DNA of 64,000 nt from Linnemannia hyalina (Eukaryota > Mortierellomycota > Mortierellomycetes > Mortierellales > Mortierellaceae), in contig JAHRHY010000012.1 of the NCBI GenBank assembly GCA_019671135.1, positions 310,001 through 374,000 on the forward strand. The letters run 5' to 3'. Numbering within the stretch: the first letter of the stretch is position 1; every line of letters starts with the position of its first letter. The notes beneath the pieces are model-generated. The model was given only the letters and a program-made list of their open reading frames with translations, was not told where the DNA came from and ran no database searches. Below, one piece after another: positions 33,932 to 45,543 of this stretch. Both the position numbers and the translations under genes were made by a program.

Positions 33932-34125
33932 ATAATAGGGATGCAACTTCAAAAGCAATATGAATAAAAATAATATCCGAAGTGCATTTTGGAATATGTT
34001 TATTCAAGAAAAAAAAAAGAATACAAACTCATATGATCATATGATCGTTGCAACTGTTTCCGAAGTACCATCTCGTGCAATCGGTGAGAGAGGACAGAGG
34101 TGAGAAAACAAATGCCTTGCTCGGT

Positions 34126-34741
34126 TTACTCGATGTGAACCAACTTGACGTACTCGATCTGCATCCCCATCTTCACAGTCCTATTCAAGCAAAGCAAAAG
34201 AGAAGGAAAGTCAGCATCCGCAATGATAATCCGTACCATTTTTTCCTTTCCCACACAACCGCACAGTCCCTCGGGGGGTTTTTTTCATCCCCCTTCCCCA
34301 TGCCGGCTCACTTCCTCGTCATCCAATCCTTCCCCTCCAAAAACCAATCCAACAGTGCAACTTACTTGTCATGGTTCCTCATCTGCACCAAAACATTCCC
34401 TTCGCTGCCCCCACCCTCCCCAGGATCCTCCTGCACAACAACCTCCCCAGGCAACGTCAACGTAAAGAACCCCTGCTGATCCGGATCATAATTCCCAGGT
34501 CGCGCATTGAGGTCATTGACCTGCTGGAGGGATTTCGGGAGTGCCGGAATTGAGTTTGGGCGATCGGTGTGGGACATGAATTCTTGGAGCGTCTGGGGTT
34601 TGAACCGTATCGCTGGTTCTCTCTCCTGGACTACCGACGAATTCGGGTCCTGTTTTTTTAGGAAAGAAAGAAAGAACACACAAAAAAAGGGTGTGAGTAA
34701 AAACAAAGCCCTCGAGCTCAGCAAAGTCCCACGGACAAATC

Positions 34742-34775
<34 letters not shown>

Positions 34776-35115
34776 CAAAAGAACAAACCTCATCCTTGCG
34801 GAAAGTAATAGCACGGAACTCGGTCCCAACGACCACATTATCCGTCTCGGCAACATTCAGATTCATCTTCCACTCGACTTTATGCCTCCCAGCCCTGGTT
34901 GGCGCATTAGACGTCGCCTGCGAGAATATAGCGGTAACGTCGAGCCACCAGACAGAGGTGAGTTCTGCGACTTTTGGACCGACGTGGGGTTGAACCGGGT
35001 GGGGCACGATCTTCCAGTGGGATTTTTCGAATGTCGAGATCTTTACGGGGGCTTTGGGCCCTGACCCGTCGTCTAGGTGGGCGATGTGCAGTTCATCTGC
35101 GTACACGATAGCCAT
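34126..35115 (-). CDS. small PP2/Nictaba-like protein (221 aa, tentative)
   Basis: Three exons, 35115-34789, 34649-34366 and 34180-34126, join in phase with good splice sites. The protein has alternating hydrophobic beta-strand character: WKIVPHPVQPHVGPKVAEL, SVWWLDVTAIF, KVEWKMNLNVAETDNVVVG and a closing IEYVKLVHIE. The WK(I/M)...VGTEFRAI pattern and the final strand resemble phloem-protein-2 (PP2, Nictaba-like) lectin domains, which often occur with F-box domains. This assignment is by eye and only moderate. There is no signal peptide. Intron 1 contains a 27-base T run on the coding strand. The next gene upstream is the Grr1-like F-box gene. Confidence 0.7.
34747..34773 (+). repeat. poly(A) run of 27 (T27 on the coding strand of intron 1)
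   Basis: 27 consecutive A on the plus strand, within intron 1 (34788-34650) of the PP2-like gene. This is a mononucleotide tract prone to length change and assembly error. Confidence 0.95.
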
Positions 35116-35502
35116 TGTATCTACGAAGGTTGCGTTTTTTTTTACATTTAGTTATGTGAATGGAGGTTGTAAACGAGTGCTGGTCACTTCTCGATTCAAG
35201 CTGATTAGAGCGCGAACCTTTGACGTGTGAGTCCTTGTTTTGTGTTATTGGTGTTAGAGGGAGTGGTGGTGGTGGTGAAGGTGAATGTAGCTGTGGAATC
35301 AGAATGGAAGAAACAAGAATGAAGTAAACCAGAGAGAGCATTCGTGTGAACTTTTTGTGTGAGAAAAGATGTCTAAGCCCAGGGTGGATGTGGCTGTAGT
35401 AATGACATCAACGCCAAAGGAGAAGGGAGCTCGCATGAAATACGTGTCTTTTATCGACCAATTAACTGCCTGCACCCTCCTTCGAACTAAACCTAGACCT
35501 AC
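35116..35502. other. intergenic, PP2-like promoter and Grr1-like 3' flank
   Basis: This is a 387-bp spacer between two minus-strand genes. It holds the leader of the PP2-like gene (CACCACCAC/CACTCC-rich on the coding strand near 35260) and the 3' UTR of the Grr1-like gene. Nothing else was recognised. Confidence 0.4.
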
Positions 35503-38473
35503 TCAAAAGTCGTCGTCGTCATCATCATCGCCATCCTCTTCCTCCTCTTCTTCCGCAGGGCTAGTGCTCCCTGCTCCACTTCCCTCACCCTCTCGATTCA
35601 GCGACCTAGCTAATGTGCCGGGACTAGATACTCGCAAACAGTCATCACCGATGGTCTCCTGTCCAGGATCATCCAATTCCATAAGGCTCGATCTGCCGCC
35701 CAGTTCCAGCTCTCGATGACCTTGAAGGCAATGGTGGTTATGACTTGGATGCTGAAGAGAAGGAAATCCATTGTCATCGTCAGGCGGTATAACACCATCC
35801 CGAAACACAGAGCTTTGTCCTCCACCGCTCCGAAATACCAGCAGGCCCGACGATTCTGAGGACGATGATGATTGTACCACCAGTATTGTTGTTGCTGGTC
35901 CTGGAAGGGGATCCTGTTCGCTCATAACGACGCCTTCCATATCGTCCTGTGAACTCTGACTCATGTTGTCCAGCTCTTGGAAGCCCTGCAAGGCTAATGG
36001 CGTAGGTCCTCCCTCCTCAACCCCTTCCTGCTCATCCGTCAACAATGGTGTCACAATGTCCATAACCATAGCAGGCTCGCTCGGTGCCACCTCAACAGCT
36101 GCGCCCATCTGCGCCCAAAGCGCCGATCCTTCGGGGAAAGGCGGTAATGATACCGCAGGTTCAGGTCCTTCCACTCCTTCTGATTCGGCCAACATCGACG
36201 ACACTGCTGAGCTCATCATCCTGTAACTAGCCCGGATGTTGGCCAAGTTGGCTGGCGCCGCTGCAATCGTCACGTTCTCGTGCATGTACTTTCTCAGATC
36301 CCGAACGCCCTTTCCCGAGAACACGCAAAACACTTCCCGCTGGTGCGCCGTAAACTCGGGTGGTGGGGCTCGGCAGAACATCTGATAACGCGGCCAGGTA
36401 AAGGCTGGGACTCCAGTGAGAGACAGGTGGGTCAATTTGCGGCACTGGGTGACCAAGGAAGCAATCGCGGTATCCGAGAGGTTGACACAATACGACAAAT
36501 GAACACGTTCAAGAGTCTGGGGCAGGATCTGGGAGACCAGCATGGCATAGATACCATAGTCGGTGATGTTTGAGCACTTGACGAGTCCAATTCGACGCAG
36601 CTTGGGGAGTTGCGCCAGCGCAAAGATGGACGTGTCGGTGATTTTTGTGCAGCAAGCCAAATCCAGGTACCGGATCCGGGTGCAGACTTGAGAGAGCCCC
36701 ACGATAAGTCGATCCGTGATCTTTGCGCAATGACCTAGATGGAGGTAGTGAAGGTGCTTGCCCAGCGTCTTGATGGCACTTGCGCCAGCGTCGGTGATCT
36801 TGTCGCACTTTGTGAGAGCCAGACTTCGCAATCGTGGGGCAGCGGGAATGATTTTAAGAAGAGTCTCGTCGGTGATGTTGGCACAGGAGGTAAGGTTGAG
36901 GACTCGAAGCTGTTCGAAGCGGTGAGTCTTAGGACTGATGGATGAAAAGGCAGCGTTGGTGAGGTGGGAGAGGAGGGTCATGTTGATGTCGCGGATCTGG
37001 GGCAGGGATTCAAAGATAGAGTGGATGGCGGTATCAGTCATTAGGCTGCAGTTGGTCAGATCGATCTCGATCAGGTGAGGGCAATGCTCAGTCAAGGCAA
37101 GGACTGCACGATCGGTCAACAGAGAACACTGGCTCAGCTTGATCTATTTGTAACAACAAAGGAAAAAGTAAAGGTCATCAGGTTAGTTCACTCTGGTCAT
37201 CCTCCCATTGCTCTCCACCTTCACAGTCCAAGCCCGATACACTCTTGTTGTTGCAACAATGGAAGCAATGAGGGAAAAGAGAAAAGCAATATCGATTGCG
37301 GGACAAACATCCCTCCCACCCAACAAACAAACATAGCAGATCTCTCCCTCTCTCTCTCTCTCTCTCTCTCACTGTCTCAACAAAAAACAATAACCCAAAA
37401 AATGTCCATTCCCATCCAAATACCATCATCGCAGATCGTACGAGCATCATGCACCCTGACCAAAAAAAAAAAACCAGAACCAACGTGTCTACATATCAAC
37501 ATGCATCCAATTGAATAAAACATACCCGCTTGAGTTGAGGACAGCTTGTGGCGAGCTTGACAATAGAGTCGTCGGTAAGGGAAGAACAGGACCCAATATA
37601 GAGTGTGTGCAGTCGGGGGCACTTTTCCGCCACATACTCGATCAATGCATCCGTCACTGCAGGAATATCAGAAAGGTCGAGCGAATACAGTCCTGGACAT
37701 CCAGAGAGTACATGCTGCAGCCCCACCATCGTTGTTTTGTTGCCCCCTGCGAGAAGAAGTCGCTCAAGACGAACACAGGGCGCAAACTGGATCAATATTG
37801 AATCGGTCACATCCGGTGCTATAAACGATAGGTTGAGTCGACGGATGTAGTTGGCGTAGGGGAATATGGTGCTTGGTAACGACAACGTCTGGGCCATCCG
37901 TTCCGCGACGGGGATGGTCAAGAAGGCGGGCTTGGACCACAAGAGATCCATCCCACAGCTACACCACAGTTTGCAGACCAAGATTGCGGACCGAAGGTCG
38001 TGCGCTGCCGCCAAAAACCTGAACATGAACAGGATCAGCTCCGAGGGCAGTGTTGGTGTATATCGTGTACTGCTATTGTTGATAGTAGTGATGGATTTAC
38101 AATCATCGTCGTCCATGGGTGAACAGTTGCCTTTAGAGTACTCATTGGTGGTGGTGGTGTTGTTGCTTTTGACGAGGAATAAGGAGGTGGGCAAAAGAGT
38201 AGGAGTAGGAGCGCTGTCTGTATCAGAGTCGGTGTCCCTGCTGTCGTGGTCGTCGTCGTGTGCCTCCTTATTATTTTTGCTGCTATTATTGCTGCTGCTG
38301 TTGTTGCTTTGTGTTTGCGAGAAGAATGAAGATAATGATGACGAAGCAGACGTGGAGGTCCAGGGAGTATCGGATGAGGCTGTTGATAGCGAGTTGCTGT
38401 TGTCTTTGTATAACGTTGTAGTTGACAACGTAGGCGACGATTCGCCTGTAGAATGTGATGACGATGTATCCAT
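35503..38473 (-). CDS. GRR1: Grr1-like F-box/LRR protein (862 aa)
   Basis: Two exons, 38473-37526 and 37143-35503, join in phase. A Ser/Asn/Asp-rich N-terminus (1-135) is followed by an F-box at about 141-185 (LPSELILFMFRFL, LVCKLWCSCGMDLLW). Then come a dozen or more cysteine-containing LRRs of the CC type (LYIGSCSSLTDDSIVKLATS, LDLACCTKITDTSIFALAQL). The segment after the repeats, LTGVPAFTWPRYQMFCRAPP then FTAHQREVFCVFSGKGVRDL, is the conserved tail found in Grr1/Pof2-type fungal proteins. Grr1 is an SCF adaptor that targets G1 cyclins and nutrient-signalling proteins. The C-terminus is disordered and ends in an Asp/Glu-rich tail. A (TC)n run lies in the intron. Confidence 0.93.
37348..37370 (+). 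repeat. (CT)n microsatellite in the Grr1-like intron
   Basis: This is an uninterrupted CT dinucleotide run of about 23 bp within the only intron (37525-37144) of the Grr1-like gene. Confidence 0.9.
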
Positions 38474-40397
38474 GGGAATCTTGGCGCTGGAAGGATAGGA
38501 AAGTAGGAGCGGGACGTAAAAGAGGCAAAAGTCCGAGAGTTTTGAGTGATTGCAGGTCGGGCGAAGTTATGGTGAGACAAGGGTTGTGTCCAGGCTGGAG
38601 GGTGGTGCTGCTGTGGTGGAGAAATGGAAGAAGACTGGAATGAATCGAGAATCAGAAAGAGAGTGGGGAGTGGTGATGGATGTCGATGGGTGAATGGGAG
38701 TGAGAGAGAAAAGAAGCAGGAGAGAGGGAGGGAGGAAATGGGGAAGAAACGGGAAGAGAAGGGAAGGAAAAGAAGAACGGAAGAAAGAAAGGAAAGAGAG
38801 GAAGGAAGGAAGGGAGGAAAGAAGGAAGTGCAGAAAAGATCAGAGAAAAAGAGAGAGAGTGATCCAACACAATGGGGCATGCTGCAAACAAAATAACCTC
38901 GCTGGTTGATATTGCTTGCTGGCCTGCGGTTTGTTTGTTCAAGCACCTAAAAGGTGCTCGTCGCTGCTGTCGTTATCTTCTGTGATGAGTATCGAGAAGG
39001 TCAGAGTGAGGCAGGAAATGAGAATTAGGGGGGCATATTGTATATGGGACATGATATAGAGTTGGCCTTTCAGTCCAAAAAAAAAGGACAAAGGGGTTAG
39101 GAAAATGATGGTGCAAGGGGAAAAGGGGGGTACATTTTACTACTATTGCGCACACTAACTCAATCACTTCACTAACCAACTAGCCAAGCTTTTTTCTTTT
39201 CTTCTCTGCTCACTGCCGCCTTGCAGTTCGATAGGAAGCTACCTTGCATCACCAAGGGTTCTTCTCTGCATCCATCGACATCGATATCAGCGTCCCTCTT
39301 GAGCAATCGATGAACATGCTCAATTGATACCCTCTCATACTCTCTCGTTGTCAGGCACAATCTTTTTTTTCTTTGTCAAGAACAAGGTTTTTCTTGTTTG
39401 GTTGCCACCAAATCAAATTTGGACCACTCGCGCACCTTGTGCCTTTTTTTCTTCTCGCCTGACATGTACTCCACAAAACAACAAACCATCTTCTTCCCCG
39501 CAAACCATCTTTATTTGCCTTTCCAGAGGAGATTGACCTTCTTCCCACAGGTTCGCAAGCAGGCAGGGCAAGAGGACAACTGACTGGTCGACTGACTGAC
39601 TTTATCTACTTTATTTCCTTCCGTCCTTTCGATGACTCTACCCCACTCAACAAAAAAACGCAGACGCTCGCCCCTTGTTTGATGCGCTTGTGATCTCCGT
39701 TCCTCTTTTCCTTTCTCAAAACAAAAAACTAAAGACAAAGCACAAGCACAAACACAAGCACAAACACCCACCCCCTTGTTTACCCCTCCTTCAAAAAAAA
39801 AAAAAAAAAAAATGTGCGACCATCATGTCAGCCAGGTTAAACCCTGTTCCCACACCGATGGCTTGTGCTCTTTTTTTTTTGTGGAGAAAGAAAGTCTTCG
39901 AACAAGGACGCTTACTCGGTACACAAGTACCAGAGCTTTGCATCTTAACTATCGAGATCTATATGGTTTTCTGGAAACGTATGATTGTATTGTGCTGTGT
40001 CATGTTATTCTACTAATTGCTGTCCCTTGATATGACCAAACGAAACTAATCGCACTCGCACCTTCAATCAGGTCGTCGACATGACTTGTCTCAATGTTTC
40101 ACAATCCATACGCCACCAATCGGGTCGACCACCATGACTGAAAGAAGATAGAAGGAACTGGAAAATCAAACAAAACGCGTCCAAATGTCACAGTTCATCA
40201 ACTTTCAATTGACCTACCATTTTTTTCGTACACAATTTTATTTTCTAACAAGCAGCATAGAAAAGCCATTTGGAAGTAAAAAGGGACTACAGACCAAACC
40301 CTTCAGTGCACCATCCACCAGTTGCAGTCCGGTCCGAAACCTGGCTCTGCACAACAATTACCGCTGCTCTTCACAGCTTAAACGGAAGAAATTAAAA
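38474..40397. other. intergenic with a long purine tract upstream of the Grr1-like gene
   Basis: 38640-38870 on the plus strand is almost pure purine (GGAAGG/GAAAGA), i.e. pyrimidine on the Grr1-like coding strand, and is probably its promoter/leader. The rest to 40.4 kb contains A runs (39797-39813) and CACAAG-type repeats (about 39735-39765) but no gene I can support. Confidence 0.45.
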
Positions 40398-40622
40398 CTA
40401 GATACGAATGAAGGAGATTCTTCCCATCCTCTCCATCATTGACAACCTCCTCCTTCCTAACAAACTCTCCAACAACCGCTCATCAGCAGCGCGTGGGTCC
40501 TTGGTCGCTCCAGGGCACCTTCCTTCATCATGTGTGGCTAGCGAAGCGCCACACTGGCAGAAACCATCACGGTTGATGTAACCATGTCCTTGGCTCCAGT
40601 CACCACAGGGGCATATGTTTCC
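40398..40622 (-). other. orphan cysteine-rich open frame, possible terminal exon
   Basis: A minus-strand frame of about 74 codons with good codon structure ends at TAG (40398-40400). It opens just after an acceptor-like TTTGTAAG. It reads ICPCGDWSQGHGYINRDGFC, then a CxC and a GRCPG, giving six cysteines in a CxC...CxC...C pattern, followed by a basic helix (ERLLESLLGRRRLSMMER). There is no ATG at its start and no upstream exon was found (the tRNA-Thr gene lies about 150 bp away on the opposite strand). It may be a last exon of an unrecognised gene or a gene remnant. Confidence 0.35.
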
Positions 40623-40774
40623 TTACAAACAGATCAAAGAAGATTAGCAACGTTAAACCCATTTCCCACGTGACAATTAAGCTTTAACCATTTCAGCACG
40701 TGACAGAAAGTACTTCTCAAATAAAATTTACAAAAATCTCGGAGACCATCAATAAGTGCAGAAGAGCTTAATTG

Positions 40775-40846
40775 GCCCGCTTAGCTCATTGGTAGAGCGT
40801 CTGCCTAGTAAGCAGAAGGTAGCAGGTTCGATCCCTGCAGTGGGCA
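40775..40846 (+). tRNA. tRNA-Thr (anticodon AGU)
   Basis: This 72-nt cloverleaf has acceptor stem GCCCGCT pairing with AGTGGGC (one G-U). The D arm is GCTC...GAGC and the anticodon stem TCTGC/GCAGA. The 7-base loop CTAGTAA gives anticodon AGT (40807-40809), which decodes ACU and, as inosine, ACC/ACA. The T arm is GCAGG/CCTGC with TTCGATC, and the discriminator is A. Internal promoter boxes A (TTAGCTCATTGG) and B (GGTTCGATCCC) are present. There is no intron and no encoded CCA. Confidence 0.97.
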
Positions 40847-40849
40847 TTC

Positions 40850-40855
40850 TTTTTT
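40850..40855 (+). terminator. RNA polymerase III terminator of tRNA-Thr
   Basis: A run of six T begins 4 nt after the discriminator base, the standard Pol III stop signal. Confidence 0.85.
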
Positions 40856-43800
40856 GATCATTTCTGATTGAGTTATTTTTTTCTTGCCGCTGTAGCCCTC
40901 AGCTTTCCGCACTAAATCCATGTAACACACTTTTTCTGTTTTTGAGATAGAAACATGAAGAAAAGAGGAAAAACTCGTTGGGGCGACTTGTTCTCCTTTA
41001 AGCACTATTGGTCTGTCCTTAAAGGCGATCATTGAAGCACTAGCGTTGAATATGACATTCTTTGCCAGCGTTCAGTCATTCTCTTTTTTTACCTTGACGG
41101 CAGGCAGACAAAGTACCCCTCACATATTGTGTGTCAAACCTTTGATGCGTCTCGAGATGTCACTTTCATCGCTGCTTGAACTCAGGCATAGCATATCAGG
41201 CAAGGATGATCTGACAGAGAGAGAATATACAAACGACTTGACTCTGTGCTTTCCAAAAGTGGATTCTTATTCAACTTATGTATACACTTTGACCCATGCT
41301 TGAGTTTTAGCTCTCGTAGCAATCGATCACAAGCGAAATGAGAATGAGACAGATCTAGTACTCTGCACAGACAAAACAAGGCATAGGCAAGCACTCGCCA
41401 TGCCCAGATGGTGTAACAGACTTAAACACCTAGTTGCACGCACCTTAACGGACACCAAGGCTATGACGAAGATTGACCCGACGCCATTGTTGTTGTTTGT
41501 GTTTGTCACGTTAGTCAGCCCATGCTAGGCGCATTTGCGTTTGTTTATTGTTGTTGCGACTGTATGGTGGGAAGAAAGTGTGTTGGGAAGAATAGAATGG
41601 TACTGGTATGGGACTACGCCGTTTCAGTCATTATCCTCTGACTGTTCTTTCTTCCCCTGCATTTTTTTCTTCTTTCTCTTCCAAATCGATGGTCGAAGAT
41701 TGGTCTTGTTTGAAGCAAAGCAGGGGTAATAGTTCGAAACTGTGAGCAATGGAGGTGGCTGAGGAAGCATAAACAAAATGCGCGCCAAGGGTAAGCTAGG
41801 GCAAGGGCAGGGTAAAGGCAAACCCGACTAGCGAAATAACTACAATTGGACATGATGGGTGATAGTCGTGGCAGTCATGAAGGAAGACAAGGTGGCAAAT
41901 AAAAGTAGGAGTAAACCTAGAAGGACGTACTTGGTCTTTTGCTTCCAGTGTGAAGGAGTCGGGGATACTTGGGTCGTTCGACTTTTGACTTTTGTAATCT
42001 CGTGTTGCAATATTAATGTGGTCCAGGTCCCACTTCGCGTTGGTAGTCAGACGATTGCTCGAACTTTTTTTTTCTTCCCGAGCTCCTTGCCCTTTTTCTT
42101 TCGATGGACGGACGGACGGGGTACCATTGAGCGAGAGAAGGAGGGAGAGAGAATGAGATAGAGGGACGGGTAACGGCTCCCTCTTGGATTTCTCCTTTCT
42201 TTTTCCTATTTCCCCTTTCTTTTCTTGTACCACCATCTTGCAGAAAAGCAAAAATACGACGGATGCATGAGACAAGTCCAGAAAAAGAATCAGGGTCCAT
42301 AGGACATGGGGTCACAAAAGAACGAAAAAAAAAGGGTTCGATTATCCAAGCGCCTTTCTCATACTCCTTTGTCGTTCAAGCTGTCCGCTTTTGCGAATCG
42401 CACATTTTATTCCTAGTCTTTGGTCTAACCGGTCTCCTAGCCTCGTGCAAGAGTGAGAAAAGGAGGATGTAGCCTTGTGTGATCGCAGTGATGCCGTAAT
42501 AATGGAAGGAGACGGGAGCGACCTGAGTGTGTATGTTATTTCGCAGACCAATTGGATACACTTGTACCTCCATCTTAGCTAGCATCAATTGATGTACATT
42601 CACACAAAATGGTGTTGTACTCTTATTCTCGTAATATGTACCAAAGTACCAACTTCACGGGACTTTCGAGAGTGGAGAGTTGAGACTTGGACCTGTGAGA
42701 AAAGAAACAAGGGGATAGAATGCAGCGTGTATGGTATTTACATTTTTTTCCTGTTTTTCCCGTCGGGTCGTCGTGTGCAAGCTGGTGTCTACCCTTTTTC
42801 TTTTTTTATTTTTCTCCTTGACAATCGGATCTGGACCAAGTTGATTGTTGTGTGTGCGTGTGCGTGTGTGGGTGAGTAGCTTGACGTGTGTTGTTGTGTT
42901 GTATGGTACGAGTAGGTGTAGGTGGTACATACATATTTCTATGCACGACGGTGTTTCCAAGCGGACAATGACATGCATGTTTCATCGTCTGTTCCATAGC
43001 TTTGGATGGCGAAGAGAAGAGAAGAGGAGGTAAGGTAGGAAGAAGAGGGAATGAGGGTACCTGACCGGCGATACATTAACCTACGTCCGCCTGTGTGTTT
43101 GTCCTACCTATCTATCCGTCTGTGTGTACAAAGGCAGGTCACCATGTCCCGTGTCCCAGATCCACATCCGCGCCTTCTCATCCTTTCTTGTCGCGCTCAA
43201 ACGCCCAAAGAAACCAATCGCGGAAAATGTCCAACCCGAAGTAAAACAATGTGAATCTAACCAGTCATCCTTCGTCCTTTCTCTCTTCTTGTCTCTTCCT
43301 GTCTCTTCGCGATTCTTGTTTTAAGATTGTCCCGCCTCCCACTTCTCGCCATCTCTTCTGTCTGTTTTAGCGGCGTCTTGTAAATTGGAAGGTTTCAATT
43401 CTTGTGCATTTCCTTCTCTCAATTTTCGGCTACATCTATCTCTTCTTTGCATTTCGTCTTTCCAGTCCGAGGAGGAAAAAAAACCGTGAATGATAGTAGA
43501 GGGATCGCTTGGGAGAATTGCGGAAATGGTGCACCCTACTCTACTCCCCACACATCACAGCACATGAGCTCATTATGCAGCAGACATATGCTGCTTTCTT
43601 CTCTTTTCTCAAAGAGGAGGGAAGGGAGAAAAAAGATGTTTGGGGCGAAAGAGAAGAAAACACGAGATGTGATTTATTTCTTGTGGCACCTCATTCGCAG
43701 CCCAAGAGCATAAAATGTTACATGCTCCTTTTATGTTTGTGTTTGCTTGTTTGTTGATTGTTGTTGCTATCCTGCGGGTTGACAGAGCGAGAAAAAAAAA

Positions 43801-44269
43801 CGGGCGGGCAGACAGGGCAAGGCAGAACTCCATTCTGCACACATGGGGTATGTGGCGAGGGAAGAGGACGGACGGACAGACGGACAGGAGTTGCATCGTT
43901 TGAGTGGGATGGGGGATGGGGGGAAAGAGTCAACCACGCTCAGACAAGATCTTGTCTTCTTTTTGTCACTGTGCAGAAGAGGATAAAGATGAAGATGAAT
44001 GTGAAGGGAGAGATGTTCTGCTTACTCGCATTTAGTGTTCAGCTATATGGAAAAGATGACAGTCTTGCAGTTCGTCCGCGTAGTAATTGATTGCCCTTTG
44101 TCATTTTTTTTTACCGCAAATGAGAAAGAAAAGGCCCGACCATTGGAGGCTGGACAATACAGCAAAGGTGCAGTCAGTGCGGGATTGCAAGATGGGGAAG
44201 AGGAAAGGAAACAAATGTACGATGATGTGCCATATCGCATCCGTTTGGACTTGACCGTAACAACGGGTC
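40856..44269. other. gene-poor stretch, 3.4 kb
   Basis: Only short frames of biased composition are present. It includes several G/C-run islands (CCACTTC, GACGGACGGACGG at about 42105-42117 and a similar GGACGGACAGACGGACAG at about 43867-43884) and T-rich stretches. No gene, tRNA or recognisable mobile element was identified. Confidence 0.4.
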
Positions 44270-44660
44270 GTTTTCTCCTTTTCTCCCTCATTCTGTCTCC
44301 TCTCTCTCGTTCTTTTTGCTCATTGTCTTTATCCCTCTTACTCCTTACCCTCTCACTCTCTCACTCCTCCCTTCTCGTCTTCTCTTTCTTTCTTTCTTTC
44401 TCTCGCTCACTCTTTCTTTTCTTGCCCTCTCTTTCTCGCTCTCAATCTCATTCTCATCCTCACTCTTACTATTCTCTTCCTCCCTCTCTCCAATCGTTCT
44501 TTTATCCACTCGTTTGTTCCTTATCACCTTGTAACTTTTTTTTCTTCCTCTCCTCCTTCACCCTCTCTTCATCTCCTCCTTCACCCTCTCTTCCTCTCTC
44601 CCCTTCAACCTTCTTTCTCCTTTCCTTCCCTTCCTTTCTCTCGTTCACTCTTTGTCAATT
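44270..44660 (+). repeat. long polypyrimidine (CT-rich) tract
   Basis: About 390 bp of nearly continuous pyrimidine on the plus strand (TCTCTC, CTTTCTTTCTTTC, CCTCCTTCACC repeats). Open frames here translate only to Ser/Leu/Phe and are not credible genes. A triplex or leader-type role is possible. Confidence 0.85.
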
Positions 44661-44693
44661 ATACACATATAGACGTCTTCCCGTTCTTCAGGG

Positions 44694-44894
44694 TCTCTTT
44701 CCTCTTCTTCTTCTCACCTCGTAATTTAAATTATCATCAAACTCAGGCACCATCAGTTCCCAGCCATCATCCATCACCATATCACCTGCCTTGTAAGTCT
44801 CACTCTCGTCTTTTTTTATCACTTCCCTTATAATGCCTTTTTCTGGCCAGTGCGCAAAGTACAACTCCACCCTGGCATCCACATTCGCCTTCAC
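44694..44894 (-). other. orphan exon-like frame
   Basis: A minus-strand frame of about 65 codons has good-looking protein sequence (VELYFAHWPEKGIIREVIKK, GDMVMDDGWELMVPEFDDN). It ends at a donor-like GAG/GTGAGA before a stop. An in-frame TGA lies seven codons upstream of its first GTG, and no start or partner exon was found. It could be an exon of a missed gene or a remnant. Confidence 0.25.
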
Positions 44895-45543
44895 AACATC
44901 AACAACGCATCAACAAGACCCCTAAACAACTGCCACTACGAGGCCACATCGCTTTCTGTCTGCTTGCATGTGCGTCTCGACTGTTGTACTCTTTCTACTA
45001 CACCTCATTGGAGCATTGTGCATATACAACAACCTTGCTGTGTGTGACCAAAAGTGCAGTGCAGTGTGACCATTCGCAATCAACAACAACAACAACAACA
45101 ACCACAATGAAGACAGCACCAACAAAAGAAAACAAAAGCGAATGCCCTGTGTCTCGGTGATCGATCTGTCCCCTTTTCTATGATTATGCATCCTGCAATC
45201 CCTGCCCACCCCTCTCCCTCTTGTTTTCATTCATTCTCTCTGTTTCTGTCTCCTAGCCCTCAACAAACCGCACATTGCGTATATAGGGTGTCTGTTTGTC
45301 GCATCACTTTCCCACTACCCGTCTGTACGCACTTAGTCGTTTTCTTCCCTGTCCCTCCTTCCCCTAGCAAGCCCTAACTTTTTTTTTCTCTTTTCTTTTC
45401 TTCTTTCGGTCTCGTCCTTCCCCTCTTTGCCGCAGGTTTACTGTCCATATTTGTTGTCTCCTACGCTGTCGCGGTGCCGCCTGTCCTCTCTCTCTCCTTA
45501 TCTCTCTCCCGCTCTGTCTCTTGACCCTTTCTTCCTTATCCCA
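44895..45543 (+). promoter_or_regulatory. promoter/leader region of the large F-box/LRR gene
   Basis: This stretch is mostly pyrimidine-rich on the plus strand (45200-45540), with a (CAA)n run at 45079-45100. Consistent with the 5' leader of the gene starting at 45544. No TATA box was recognised with confidence. Confidence 0.35.

Noticed and set aside
34507..35064. 185-codon plus-strand frame
   Set aside because: It lies antisense to the PP2-like exons and crosses the A27 run, so it is a shadow.
44035..44724. 229-codon plus-strand frame
   Set aside because: It consists of the polypyrimidine tract with no protein-like composition.
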